Part shown: piece after piece, positions 25,001 to 37,970 of the stretch
Position numbering within the stretch: position 1 is the stretch's first letter
Layout: each line of letters opens with the position of its first letter
Source: Styela clava
Taxonomy: Eukaryota; Chordata; Ascidiacea; Stolidobranchia; Styelidae
Direction: 5' to 3'
Length of the DNA: 64,000 nt
Assembly (NCBI RefSeq): GCF_964204865.1
Contig: NC_135256.1
Coordinates: 20,860,703 to 20,924,702 of the forward strand
Notes under the pieces: model-generated
The model's input: only the letters and a program-made list of their open reading frames with translations
What the model was told of the DNA's origin: nothing
The model's database searches: none
Program-made: the position numbers and the translations under genes

Positions 25001-27382
25001 GTCTAAGATAAAAAAAAAGGATCGAAAATAGTTAACAGATCTCAGACTCGTTGTTGCTTACCAGTATCGTAGATAAATTAGTATAGATGAGAATTATTGT
25101 GGGCAACAAATATTAACCAGATTAAAAATCAAACAAATATCAATTTTATAAATTTTCAAACCGTTTCTATTCTGGAACAAGCCTTCAAACTTGAAAACGA
25201 CTTAAAAATGAATACTAGCTCAAATTTGAATACCATTACCCCTTGACTTCAGCCTACCTTGTCTTATAGTAAATTCGGCAGTAGGTAAGCTTATGGAAGC
25301 GAAGATTGAATGGATAATCTACGATTCAGCCACAATATCATGGGTAACCTCTTGTTTGCTAAGGATATCAGTAAACCAGTCTGATGAAGTATACACGGCC
25401 ACGGGTATGCAAGCTACCAAAAGTAATAGCCTTTTATCGAAAAATACAATCTTTAGTACCGATAATTTCGAAGCAATTCGTGCAGTAATTTAAATGAAAA
25501 CCGATTTTTTTTTTAGTAGAAAAATACTTACAACAAGAATAAAAACAAAATAATAACAAAACGATCCATATGTACATTTCGCGTCCAGCAAAAATAAATA
25601 TCACGCCCACAGAACTCGGAGAAGATTGTAAAAAGCATTAATCCATTTCGTCTCCATAAACACGTACTATTTATTGAACTGTCAATACCTAGTTTCAAGT
25701 TAACTAGAAAAAAAACACCATCGCGCTTCAAGACGCATACTAAGGTGTCATAAAACGTAGTTTGTGAGGCCTGATCCATTATTCATCCATTCAAATAGTG
25801 TTTTTTTCCTGTATTTCTGGTCTCTCACTGAAAATTGCTTTGGTAATCTGTAGCCTATATGGGGATGGGAAAACATGGCCAATCATGCATTTGGAACAAT
25901 TACCGGTTTAGATCAGTGGTTCCAAAAGTGGGATCCACGGACCTTTTGGGGTTCGTGAAGCACTTCGGAGGGTCCGCGAAAGAAATCTGGTATATGGCTC
26001 ATAGCTTGATAATACAAAAATTAAGTGATTAAATTTCAAATACACATTTGTCGCCTTTTGCTGCTTCGCAATCACTGCCAAAGACACTGATTCTTCACTT
26101 ACTACGGTATTTCACGATTTCCCATTGTGATGTCACAGAGCTGTCTTGTAAGTAAAACGAAGCAAAGAAATAGGCTAACTTTTTTGAAGCCTCGTTTGCA
26201 ATCCCATATTGAAAACGAAAGAGCAGCAAAATGCGTAAGTGAAGTAAACCCCAACTGAGTCGTACAGAGGTCAATGAAGCACACAATTTATTGCTATGCC
26301 AATGTTCATATATATATTGTAAAGCTGCACGATTGAACCGAATCCAAACAGATATATTGAAATATAAACTTAAATCTTAATACCAGTTACAGGGTTGCAA
26401 TCCAAATGAGTATGCAACTCAAAAACACGAGAAACATTAAATTCTCAACTCTCGAATGGTGGCCGAAAACACGTCACAAATTCGTTTATACAAAGAAGCA
26501 TACAGAGTGCAGCCTTTGCTAAGATAAATCACCATCAGGGAAATTGCTGAAATGACCTATTTTCATTGAATTTGAACACACTATTAATACAAAGTGGGTA
26601 AATAACATTAAAATCCATAGTTACATTCTACATTCGCTACCGCTTAACCGAAAACATATCCTTGGTTATAAATTTCTACTGAGAAAACTGAATATGAAAA
26701 AGGCTGATTCTAACACATGCTGAATAGTTACAATCACAAACCTATGACACAAATGTTATATTATCTTGTAGGTATATAATCAGTGTAGATGCATTGAAAA
26801 TATTTACATGGCAAATTCACATCCTTCTTTGTGCTGGCCACTCAAGCCAATAAACACCACCAAAATATATTCATGATGATTAATCTCTCCATAGTGATCA
26901 ATGCAAAAATAATTTAAAAACGCAAGACAAAAAAATAATGACTGCAAGCCAAAATTTGTAACTATACACATGATTAATCGATTATTTTGAAAAGGATATC
27001 AATAACTTCATATTAATTGATAACTGAGAATTGAAAATTTGATCTGGAATTGACTTAAGACTAATTTAACTAAGATGAGACGGAAAAACTCTTACAGAAG
27101 TCATAGTTTGGTTTACTCTTTTAATTGGCCAATAGTAAATGAAATTTTTCTTTCAAATAAAATGAAGCAAACAAATCGTTGAGAAGCTTGAAATGAGTCA
27201 CAAAAAACACAGAGATGGATGAAAAAGGAATCTTTGAATTTGATGAGATCTTCCAGATTCAGTTTAGCATACATAATTTATTACCACTGAATCAATGTGA
27301 TTGCCATTTTTTTAACACGCCAAAGACACTGCGACATATCCTGGAAGTATAATATAAATTTTACCTGGTATGTTATATTAAT
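25001..27382. other. Intergenic, AT-rich
   Basis: No gene is recognised. It contains the partial hAT element at 25915; other open stretches are short and featureless. The 3' end of the minus-strand GTPase gene follows. Confidence 0.5.
25915..26290. mobile_element. Partial hAT element (same family as 39547)
   Basis: It begins CAGTGGTTCCAAAAGTGGG and shares tccacggaccttttgggg and gaagcacttcggagggtccg with 39547-39620. No matching right terminus is found, so the right limit is approximate. Confidence 0.65.
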
Positions 27383-27717
27383 TTATTCTTGCTTTCCTTC
27401 AATCTCCTTTATACGGCGTTCGCATGCTGTTTGAGGGGATTTATTACTTAACCAACGTAAAATTTTTGTAAAGAAACTATGATTGTCTGCATTCAGTTTA
27501 TGTTTGGCTTCAAACTTTGTTTGCAATTCGGCAATAATATCTTTCTTGAACTTGACAAAAAATTCGAAATTTTCATCCACATTATACACTGGCAAAGCAC
27601 GTACACGACAATGACTTAGCAGAATTTCAGCAAGAGATTTATGATGCTGTAGAAGATGATCCTCCAGTACATATCCAGTTTGAATAATCTGTGATATTGG
27701 CAAAGAAATATACGCCA
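27383..27717 (-). CDS. Minus GTPase terminal exon
   Basis: It follows catttttag and ends in TAA, reading SLPISQIIQTGYVLEDHLLQ, then KKDIIAELQTKFEAKH and ILRWLSNK. It aligns loosely with the plus-gene terminal exon. Its frame needs a phase 1 entry while the preceding exon found ends in phase 0, so an exon may be missing in the transposon cluster at 27749-29336. AATAAA overlaps the stop (27376-27381 in reverse). Confidence 0.65.
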
Positions 27718-27829
27718 CTAAAAATGGTTTAATATGTGTATATCATGTAGGCTTACCATATTTGTAAAGCAAAAAAACGGGACGGCGCGGATTGGACAAG
27801 CCAACGTTGGTTTGATCTAGGGTCTGGGT

Positions 27830-28889
27830 GATGGGTCGGCAACCTACGGCCCACGGAGTACTATAATCCGACCCACGACGCTTCACTGAATTATAGTAAC
27901 AAAACAGCTGTTTTGACGATTATATTCTTGGAGTAACAGAATTTATTGTGAGACACGTGTAGACTGAATTATATTAAAATCTAACACAGTGTTTCCCAAA
28001 CTTTTTAGGCCGAGGACCCACCCCTGTTTGTGAATCCTATTTTTTTTACGGAACCCCATCCAATGCGGATCAATTTATGTGCCTAACCAACGAGGATAAA
28101 TAATTTTCATCTGAATTTAGAACACAACGACACAAATGACATTAATGCGAAGAATCAATTTGTGACAAGAAAATTAATAGGCCCGACTCTATGGCAACGA
28201 TTCCATACAGTTTTAAATATGTTTGGCCGAAATAGAACTCATGAAAGTCTGAATTCATACATACTAATGTTAAATATTAGTAGGCTAAGGGCATGCGATA
28301 AAATTATGATCTTTTTGCAACTCGATGTCCGGACTGTCGGTACTAATTGAACACGTGGAACTAATTTAATTGTGTATTCTTGGATAGTCTCACACAATTA
28401 ACTTGGTTTCACGCTTCTTTCTTGCCGCAACGGGGCTCAAATGACCTTGGCAAAGTCGCACAAGTTCTCGTGATAACGCATACAGTCAATTATTATTTCA
28501 GACTCTTAATATCGATGCGGACCCCCTGTATTCCCCAGTTTGGGAAACCCTGATCTAACAGGTGTAATATTCACAATTACTCGCTTAATGAGCCTATCAT
28601 TTGATTATAATTAAACAAATGGCAACTAAACGCAGAAATGTTGATGCTAAGCGCAAAGGGTTCAAGGGCGCCGAAAATTTTCAAATGGAAATTTTTGAGG
28701 TGCAATGCAATGAGAAAATAAAATCTACCGTATATTCTATTCGAGAGATGTATCACTGTTTGATTTTTATTATAAAAAGTATCACCCGTTCGGTTTTCAA
28801 TTTTCTAGAAATATGTGCGGCTCGCCAATAACTTGCAAGTTGCAACCCTTAATTTTGGCCCGCGAGCAACAAAGGGTTGCCGACCCCTG
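27830..28889. mobile_element. Second-level hAT element
   Basis: Right end GGGTTGCCGACCCCTG, left end GATGGGTCGGCAACC (decayed from CAGGGGTCGGCAACC). The flanking octamers gtctgggt and ctctaggt agree at 6 of 8. It contains the third-level element. Confidence 0.8.
27987..28552. mobile_element. Third-level hAT element
   Basis: Ends CAGTGTTTCCCAAAC and GTTTGGGAAACCCTG, with perfect 8-bp duplications ATCTAACA at 27979-27986 and 28553-28560. It is 566 bp, without transposase. Confidence 0.93.
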
Positions 28890-30126
28890 CTCTAGGTAAT
28901 AGTTTGAACGTTTCCCATACCATTGTGGGCAGATTATGGGCATCAAAATTAGCTGTAAATCTTATTGAAATATCCCGTATTGGTTTTTGCTCCAAATAAT
29001 GGAAATCATTCAAATCATTAGAAAACTTGCACTTTGTTTCCGGCATTTTGACAGTACAGTTTGGTATTAAATTACCTGATGGCATGGTTCATACTTCATA
29101 TCATAAATATGACATAACAATTTTTCTCTCTTTCTGAACTAGTGAAGTGAGACGCACATCAGTGGTAAATCGGCTGATTCCGTTAAATAAAAAAATGTTT
29201 GGTAATAGTATCAAATAGGAGAATTATTTATGACTGGCGTACTGCAAAACCGGGACAATTAGGTCTATCGCCAGGACGGTGGGAAAACATGCTAAAACCG
29301 GGACTGTCTCGGCTAAACCGGGACGTATGGTAAGTCTATGTATATGTGGAGTCTGCGATGGCGTTGAAGACGCTGTTGATCTGGTATTCACTATGGAAAT
29401 AAATTGTGAGCAAAAGCTGAGATTGATTTAGGAGAGGACAAAATTTGATATCGTAGTCATAAATCAGGGCTATAACAAAGAATCAACTGATCATAAAAGT
29501 AGGGAGGGACAAAGAACCCATCATTCAGTTTTTACTTTGCATATTGGTAAAATAGGGTCATTTTTTGAAGGTGATAAACTAGTGGGCGCAACACGTGTTT
29601 AGAATAGTATGAACATGTAAATCAGAAAATTCTATGTCTGTGCAGCTAAATCTGTCACTTTCATTTTGATTCATATTTGCCCCTTTTTAAGTTTGAAAAG
29701 TAGACAGTTCAAATAACCAAATTTTGTTTTAATGAGTTACATGTAGCCACACATTGATAGGTTCCTCTTGTTTTCGATTCCACTAAGCATTACTATCATA
29801 TCATTTATTTCATTTTGTGATTCATTGGTAACTACTATAAATACAGATTCGCTGTTATTATATTAAGATGTCAAAAAATGATGGCACAACATTATTTTAT
29901 AGATTATTAAAGTGAACTTTAACAAAGGGTGAATCTTATGCCTAGCGTCATGACCAATTTATAAGTTTATTGTATACATAATTGCTCCATTTCAAAATAC
30001 AAAACATTAAATTATCAACTTGTACTGCAGAAACTCCAAATGGCCTCCGAAGTGTTTTTAGCTAGTGGTAATTGGACAGTAGTTCAAAATAGAACCAACA
30101 ATCACAGAATTTTAATTCAATTTTAC

Positions 30127-30198
30127 CTTATCCATTGTAGTTTCATATTGTTCTTTTACAGTTATTGCGAATTTAGATATATCTGATTCAACGGTTTT
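30127..30198 (-). CDS. Minus GTPase tail, 72-nt exon
   Basis: 24 codons, phase 0, KTVESDISKFAITVKEQYET, acceptor ttttgacag, donor gtaaaa. Its start resembles the 40870 exon (KTIES against KTVES). Confidence 0.65.
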
Positions 30199-30992
30199 CT
30201 GTCAAAAAGTTTTGTTGAAAATTTTTATTTAGCAATGAGATTTTACTATGATAGTTAATAAAGTATACAGTTTATATTCAGTATTTTAAGTGACCCACCC
30301 ACTGGCAGAGAATATATTACCATCAGATATTTGTGAAAGGGTCATTACATAAAAATGCATTTCTAGTTTGAACTGATGACTTGTCAGGAGGACAATGGGG
30401 CTTAGAGACGATTATGTTATACGCCAGCAATATTGCAAAATAAGACTGTCAATTTTAAAAAGTTTGAAAGTTAGGAAGAAAATGTGTTGATGAATGGGGT
30501 GAATCACACACAATAAATTCTGTTATTAACTGTTAAATAACATGACATTTCAGAATTGATAGAATCATGATGATAGAATTTGTGACAATTTAACAAGTTC
30601 TGCACAGTATGCTTGAAAATATTAATTTTCTGCTTGTCCTATACTTCCTGAATCTCTAAGCATATAAATACTCTAACCTGCTACCAATGCATTATATGTA
30701 TCCTCACAGTAAACATAAGCATGAAATCAACTTGATATGTTCACTTTTGAATATTTTCCCCAGAACATATATTTACCCCAACTTGAAACAGCAGGAGAAG
30801 TGGGGCAAGCGGGACAATTTTGCTACTTGCGACAAGTTGGACAAAAACATTTTGAGGCACTGTACACTCTGAAATCTCACCAGTATATGGCACTATTCAA
30901 ATTTTATTTGGCTGTCTATTCTAAAATATAACACATCAAACATTTGTATGGAGTTATATCTCGCAAATAGGCAAAATATTAATACACTTCAC

Positions 30993-31151
30993 CTTTACTT
31001 CCTCATTCTTTGTGGATAAATATTGTTTTTTATCTTTTATTCGGATATTGAGTTTTCCTCTATAAGATACTATCTGTTCACTTCCTTCATTCCACAGTGC
31101 CATCAATCCATCAAATCTCTCCAGAGTGTTTTCAATGCTTTGATGTGATTC
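30993..31151 (-). CDS. Minus GTPase tail exon
   Basis: 159 nt, phase 0, ESHQSIENTLERFDGLMALW, then charged sequence ending KNEEVK before gtgaag. Helical and hydrophilic. Confidence 0.6.
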
Positions 31152-32004
31152 CTATATATCAAAACAATTTTTAATAATATTTGCTCTAAAGACCATGATC
31201 TTAAAAAATGAATAAGTATTTATTACAAATATGCAAAATTATATAGCATATATCATGCATATCAATTCAGCAATAAATAATACTAAAGTTTAAATAAATA
31301 TAAGTATTATAAGTATGAGCATAAGTTTATTTCGACTCCATAATCAGCAGTAGACGATAAAATAATTTATAAAAACAGAATAAAGAAAACTGATGATAGA
31401 ATCAAGAAACCTAACGAAACCTCAGTAAGGTTCAATAAGTACAGATTTTAGGTGGGAAGCTATTGATAAAAAAAGTAGTACGTGTTCGCTTACCAATGAA
31501 AATTAAAACTAATTAAGGCACGCACGCACACACACACATACAATCATCGAGACATGATAAGGTTGGGAGTGAAAAAAGAGAGACATAAAATCAATTACCG
31601 TACTCAGTAAAAAAGAAAAATATACAAAAAAATGAAAAAAAAATGAATAAATCCTCTTGCCACACCAAATTGATAATTTCATGACGATTGACAAATTGGA
31701 TACAGAATTAGTCAACAAGAGTTATATACTGTGAATAAAAAAAATATTCCACAAAAGATTTCGTCAAGCTAATTATAATTGGATTCACCTAATGCCAAAT
31801 TGCCCGATCAGAATTACCAAGTTGGATGCATGAAGAGGTGGGCTAGACCTGCTTCAATCACCAGATGGAAGCCAAAACTAGCTAAATTAACGTCCAATTA
31901 TTTTAAATATTATTAATCAATAAAAGTACCGGTAAATATAATTAAAATTAATTAAGGCGGTATGATACAGAGGTAGCAAAATTGGTCACAGGAATATATA
32001 GGTC

Positions 32005-32868
32005 AGGGTGGTCAAAGGTTGTCGACCTCGCAAGCCACACTATCATTTTTGTATTGTTCGCGGGTCACAATAGTGTCGAGCATAGGTAAACGTTGCAATA
32101 TAAAACAATCACTTTTATTGTCCAAACACATTGGTCATTATTTGTCATCTATCAAGCTGAAACATGCCAAAACCACCAAAAAACTCACTAAAACGTGTAA
32201 AAATTTTACTATATCTACATCTAGTGTAAGATTTCAAAATCTTCTTAACCGAGAAAGTGCCATAAGGCACTGTGGTAAGTAAGCATTGTGGTATTCTTCC
32301 TCACATATCCAGTCAAAAATCTGTTTGAATTGGTCAGCTTTCTTTTCAAACTCATATTCACAATATAACAAATAAGTGCAGATCAATTGATTAACGAATT
32401 TGAGATACAGGAGGGTAATTACTAAATTTTATGACATATAGGCAGCATTTTTTGTAATACTGTTTAGGCTGGTTGGAAAAAAACACCCGGCAGGAATTAT
32501 ATTGGTCAGCCATTACTTTAATATTTAGTTATCAGGCATAGCCAACCTAGGCTAATAGATTCCTCATTCGTTTCTTAGTTTTCTATGAAGCCTATTTTGT
32601 TAGCATATATTCCCGACCAAAAAAATAGAAACCAGTTAACAATTGAGACTTGGCCAAGCACATCATTCAACTCCGCTAGTTGCCTCAGCTAGCCATAACA
32701 CTAGTCAAATCAGTGACATTAATAATGCAATAACATGTCAAAAGATTTTTCTGGTTATTTTATGACGAAACAACACCGAATGCGCTTCTTTTACACTCGC
32801 GCAAATGCAACGCGGGCCACAAAAAATGAAGCGGCGGGCCACATGTGGCTACTTATTACGAATCACTG
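32005..32868. mobile_element. Diverged hAT-like element (approximate limits)
   Basis: The left side reads CAGGGTGGTCAAAGGTTGTCG and 'gcaagccacac'. The right side has 'gcgggccac' and 'gcggcgggccacatgtgg', typical hAT subterminal sequence, ending near ATCACTG. No clear target duplication. Confidence 0.5.
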
Positions 32869-32919
32869 GTTTTCAACCAGGGTTCTGAGATTAGTTGGTT
32901 ATTTGTTTTCGGAAGCATG

Positions 32920-33010
32920 GACTTGATGGTGAACCAATCCGCGGTTACATGAATCACCCTGTGGCGGTGCGGAGTCCAGAAATACTCTCGCACATAACCA
33001 TCCATGCATG
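32920..33010. repeat. Short interspersed repeat, copy 1
   Basis: It resembles 40722-40815: 'tgatggtg', 'ggagtccag.aat' and 'c.cacataa.cat' occur in the same order. Class unknown; possibly SINE-derived. Confidence 0.4.
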
Positions 33011-33216
33011 GGATTTGAAACTGCAAACCCATGCACAGTAATCAGAGGTGTGGTGGCGAGCATATCCCTAAGTATGTAAATCCTATCATACATATTTATA
33101 GTTTGTACAAATCAGACAATAAATGACAATTAAACTATTGAATAGGGGTTCCTCGAGCCTCTGGAGTGTTTCACTGGACCACAGTTACAGATAGATAAAA
33201 CCTGGGAAAACATCAC

Positions 33217-33288
33217 CTTAGGTAGTCCATTGTAAAATTTGATACAGTCTCCAATTGGCTTTTGCAAACATTCATCTGACAAGTGAAC
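33217..33288 (-). CDS. Minus GTPase tail, 72-nt exon
   Basis: 24 codons, phase 0, VHLSDECLQKPIGDCIKFYN, with acceptor taaaag and donor gtgatg. Its length match with the other tail exons supports it. Confidence 0.5.
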
Positions 33289-33672
33289 CTTTTAAACAAA
33301 TGTTGTTACACACTTGTTTCATTTCATCTTTATAAGATATTCTATGTCCTTGCTCTGAATAAGACTACATAATTATGAAAACCCATGAGTTGTCAGCAGC
33401 AACGACATATTGAAGAAAAGGACTTTATCCTTAATTTGACATACAGCCTACTTAGATCTTGAAGTATAGTTAGTTCCAATTTTACCAGCTGTAAAACAAT
33501 ACTACATAGTTATTTAAAGGGATTACAAAGCATATAATTACAATTACAAGCATTAATATTTTAAGTAATTCATGATTATGTTTTCCATAAAATGTTAAAG
33601 TAAAACATCTCAACTTGTATACTAAAAAAGTTTATTCAGGCAACATTATTATAAGCTACAAAAATTTGGTAC

Positions 33673-33855
33673 CGAAATATCTTGGGTTATTCTTCTAGGA
33701 TAGCCAGCATTGAGAATTTCATCAAGTTTTTCACGACTTTTTTAAATTTTATCTTGTCGTTCTTTGATGAGTTTTGAGTATTCATCCATTGATTTCTTTT
33801 TTGATGATCTTGTTTTTTCTGTTAATACTGTGTCAACGACGAAAAGATTCTTAAT
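33673..33855 (-). CDS. Minus GTPase tail exon with a premature TAA
   Basis: 183 nt, phase 0: IKNLFVVDTVLTEKTR, then YSKLIKERQDKI, TAA (33742-33744), then KSREKLDEILNAGYPRRI before a gtacca donor. The frame is open on both sides of the stop. Confidence 0.65.
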
Positions 33856-33996
33856 CTGACAAAAAAAATAAATGGCTGTAAAATGGGGATGATATAGGCA
33901 TCCCAATATATTTCAAGTCAACAAAAAGACTTTGCAATACAGATGAATATTGTGAGCTAATTATATTTGATATTCTTTTTTAAATATGGTGTGGTA

Positions 33997-34584
33997 CAGA
34001 GGTTATTAACCTGGGGTAAATTTACCCTTGGAGGGTAAATTTGGTCATTATTAGAGGTGAATTTTGGTATTGTGAAAAAAGATTTAGAATGAACAATTGT
34101 TCCGGGTTAAAATTAACAAAGTTCTAATTAAACAAACTTCATAAAAATTGGTAAATTTCAAGTTGATTAAAAAACATGCATGACTATAGAGATTTGAAAA
34201 GTGTCATTAGAAGGGTCATTAATTCGTAACATGTTTAGGTTGAAAGTATTTTTTAAATCAGCAGTTGTTTTTATGAGCGGTACTCCAAAACGGCGTAACG
34301 CTATCTTGCAGATGTGATGCGTAACATTACATTTTTCGCAGCGAAAGTGTGCATTTTGTAACATTCCTACTGGATAATCTGGAATAGTTCTTGTACCGTT
34401 ACCAGTGGTATCCCGATATGCCTACAGGTACTGGTGAGTAAGATTTTTTTTATTTATTTTTTTTATCAATTTTTTAATGAAATTTTCAATAAATAAATAA
34501 ATCACCAATGACTATATTGGGGGTAAATTTTGTAATCTTGTTCGCGAAAGGGGAAATTGAACCGAAAAAGGTTAAGAACCACTG
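33997..34584. mobile_element. Non-autonomous hAT element
   Basis: Ends CAGAGGTTATTAACCTGGGG and the reverse of CAGTGGTTCTTAACCTTTTT. Flanks gtgtggta and gtctagta agree at 6 of 8. 588 bp. Confidence 0.82.
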
Positions 34585-34945
34585 GTCTAGTAAGTAAATC
34601 CAGGAGAGCAGGATGGTATAGACCAAAGGTGGTCGAAACATCAATCAAGATTGACCAGCCGATTGCCGCATCTGATGTTGAGTGGACTTGACAAAAACAA
34701 GCGCTATTTCAAACCACTATTGAAATAGCCCTTGTTTTTTCATTCTAAGAAAGAGACGACCCTTCCAGCAAATATCTCTACAATTGGTTTAGATATGTTT
34801 CAATCTTCCCCGCCAACTTGCAAAATTTTTTGTTTACTATGGTGCGTTAATATGATATTTGTGAAAGTCTTAGCCAAATCAGAATAGCCACTTGGGTGGT
34901 AATTGCTCAGTCATATAGGAAACTACTAAACAGCAATTCCATAAA

Positions 34946-34960
34946 TGTCACGGAGTGACA
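34946..34960. promoter_or_regulatory. 15-bp palindrome site 1
   Basis: TGTCACGGAGTGACA: 6-bp perfect inverted arms around GGA. Function unknown; typed here as a possible binding site only because of its symmetry and recurrence. Confidence 0.4.
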
Positions 34961-35112
34961 TTTCACACATTTAATCAATTTTACTATATCAAGGTCTTGG
35001 TGGTTTGCTATTTTTATAATGCCAATTGGTAGCAGTAACACTGATGTATTTACCATAATTCACTTTTCACTTTCAACCAAATATTTTTCAAACGACGAGA
35101 CAAAATAAGTGA

Positions 35113-35127
35113 TGTCACGGAGTGACA
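35113..35127. promoter_or_regulatory. 15-bp palindrome site 2
   Basis: TGTCACGGAGTGACA again, 167 bp from site 1 and with unrelated flanks. Confidence 0.4.
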
Positions 35128-35311
35128 AAAAGTTGAATGCATAAAATGACTGCAATATATCAACCAAATTTCGTCAAAAGCTTCATGACATATCAATTAT
35201 AATAACTTGTCTCTGTATTCTAGAGATATTAATCTCTACATTTATGCAAAATTTATTGTACAACAAACATTTTTCAGTAAGCAGCCCAATTATACGGCCC
35301 AACTAGTCGCA

Positions 35312-35339
35312 TGTCACTCCGTGACGTCACAGAGTGACA
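35312..35339. promoter_or_regulatory. Double palindrome site 3
   Basis: Two copies head-to-head sharing a central TGACGTCA: TGTCACTCCGTGAC followed by GTCACAGAGTGACA, the second with one change (G to A). The centre is a perfect CRE octamer. Confidence 0.4.
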
Positions 35340-36474
35340 AAAATTCCTTATCAATAAAATGGTATTAAGAATGTTGAACAATTAGTTGTATTAGGTCAAA
35401 ATTGGTTATTTTGGTTGGTTTGAAATTACAAAACATTTAAACAAAAAATTGGGATACATTATATTTTTTTGTTGTTCTGCTTGTGTCTCCCTCATATTAA
35501 TATGCTGAATGAGTGCACTAACTTTAATAATCTATATAGTTAAGTAAAAAGCTATGTTGCACAGACAACATGAAACAAACATAATTATTCCACTCCTATA
35601 TATCTGGAATCTTATTGCAGTGACTTGACAAAGTATGGGCAATTCAAAATACAGAATCTGGAGAATCCGTTAATGCAATTCAGTTTAAGAATCTTTGCAC
35701 CATGCGACGATTTTTGTTATTTGAATATCTAATTTATTAACCATAGAAAAGCATTTTCTTTTGCGTTGAAGTCTCTCTTGTTAGGTATTAATTGCATCTG
35801 CTTGCAAAGCACACATAGAAGCAGTGGGCCCCAAACACAGTACTCTTAGTCTGCATATTCAGAACAAGAAGACAGTGATAAATATGTCCCTGCGAAAACT
35901 CGTTGTTGCATCATTTTTGCTTTTTCCAGCTTTATGATATAGTTGGCACGTAAAAATAATTATTGGTGACAATGAGTGACGCATTGGCGTTTTCTAATTG
36001 GAAGTATCTTCAATTTCTGACAAACATATCATATTTCTTTCACATTTCATGATTTTTCGCATCCTATGAGTTAACCCGATAAATGGATATAAACGAAAAT
36101 CCAGATGTCGATGATAAAACTTGAGATTTAATATTGTTTGTGAATTATTTGAATTCACTTACGCCTTTTACAAAAATGTCGAATTATATTGCAAAACGAT
36201 GCATTTTGCCATATTTATTCTGCCATTCCAACAGATTACATATTTTTTCAATTGTAGTCTACAATAAGTTCGTTCATATTGTTTAAAACTGGCACATGTT
36301 AGGTCAAATATTTTGGTCATCGATAGTTTTAAAAAGTTGCCATTGGCATTCAAGTTTCATTGTGGGTAAGATCCAAAGTAAGTAGAGGGCAAAGTGGAAG
36401 AATTTGCAGTTCAAACCCAATATTATAGTACTTCGCGTACAGAAAAATAATATTTTCCAAAAATGACATACTTA

Positions 36475-36502
36475 TGTCACTCCGTGACGTCACGGAGTGA
36501 CG
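36475..36502. promoter_or_regulatory. Double palindrome site 4
   Basis: Same head-to-head arrangement as site 3: TGTCACTCCGTGAC followed by GTCACGGAGTGACG, again with a central TGACGTCA. Confidence 0.4.
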
Positions 36503-36651
36503 AGATCTCTTGAAGTGCTGCCAAAGAACAACAAGCAACCATCAACTGCCAAATTGGTAAATTATTGTGCCCTACCCCCAAAGTGACGTCTCAGTTTTTG
36601 AGGCGAATAGTTATTGAAATATATCAGATAATTAAAATAAAGTTGAAAAAT

Positions 36652-36666
36652 TGTCACGGAGTGACA
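36652..36666. promoter_or_regulatory. 15-bp palindrome site 5
   Basis: TGTCACGGAGTGACA, exact, 177 bp from the start of site 4. Confidence 0.4.
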
Positions 36667-37970
36667 ACACAAGGCAAATTCCCATCAGCTCTGTTTAGCC
36701 CAGTGTTGCCAATAATGTACAGTGCAATATTTATATTAAGCACTGATATCAGAGGTAAAACTTAACACATACTTTGGTTGAACAAATACATTTTAAGGTA
36801 ACATAAATAGCATGAGAGTTTATGTTACAAAACTGAAGAAAATTAGGCATAAAATCATCAATTATTCCGCTGAAGAAAAAACAATTATTTTGAGCCGTAA
36901 ATGTACCTTCTCATGCGTTTTTAAAAACTTCAAGATATGTCCTACACTTTCTGCAGTTCAATATTTCAATTAAGCAAGATATAATTTTTACCAAATTTTC
37001 AACTAATTTATGGAATTGCTGTAAAGTAGTACCTGACAAATTAAAAAAGCTGTGTCCCATTTGTTGAGTTTTATTATACTTGTACGAATTTGTTATCGGA
37101 CATGTCCCACTGTTCTGAGTTAGAGTAGATATATATTGGGTAGAATTGGTTGAAGTACCGGTAAGCATAAGAAGTGGGTTTCATGCTATGTTTGGGGTAA
37201 GGATAGATATAAAACTTTGTTGAATATTGTATTATTCATATGGAGTGAGACAATTAAGACAAGAATGAAACAAGTGATACAATTGTGGGACAATTCTACA
37301 CAAGTGGGGCCTATGTCGACCTCTGATATAGATAGCCTATGTGTACTCCAAAGCTCAATTCCAGAAAAATATGAAACCAAATTCTAGGTTCTAGCCAAAC
37401 AATATGAGCCAATTAATCCATAATAAAAACAGTACTGCCTGAAGTGCCATCAGTGCTTGGCAAATTTTTCAAGAAAAATTGAGTTTCCCAAAATCATTTT
37501 TGAGGTACCTAATTTAAAGATTTATTTATAGCAATTTTTGTGGATGTTATTTGAATAATGCCTAGATATATATATATATATAATGTAACAAAATGACAAC
37601 ACACAAAGTGGAGGAAATTGAAAGTGAGATCAACAATCAACATAGCAATAGCAATGTTCATTGTTAAAAAACAACTTTTATGAATTGTTAAAGCACATTA
37701 CAATCTATAGGAATAAGGGTTATGTCCAGCACTATATACATTTCATGTACATGTTCTGTTCGCACTTTTTTAATGAAGACGTACAAATATAATTTCATTT
37801 TTCAAACTCCAAGTACTTTAAATCCTGACCAGTTTCCCTTTCAACAATAAGCTCACATTGCTATCTATTCCAAATGAAGTTTTATGAACCTAATTCCTTT
37901 ATTAAAAAGAATTCTGTTCAAGAATGATAGTGTATGAATGTTCCAATGTAATCCGAATATCAAGTACGAA

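Larger units (their letters stand above)
27749..29336. mobile_element. Outer hAT-like element with possible transposase remnant
   Basis: Inverted ends TAGGCTTACCATA and TATGGTAAGTCTA enclose the two nested elements below. Next to the right end are repeated 'ccgggac' motifs. A minus-strand open stretch (28898-29085) begins MPSGNLIPNC and continues KMPETKCKFSNDLNDF, reminiscent of hAT transposase N-termini. The target duplication is unclear (gtatatcat against gtatatgtg). Confidence 0.6.

Noticed and set aside
28898..29085. Treating MPSGNL... (minus strand) as an exon of the minus GTPase gene
   Set aside because: It lies inside the outer hAT-like element (27749-29336), has no splice-phase fit with neighbouring exons and resembles a hAT transposase N-terminus.
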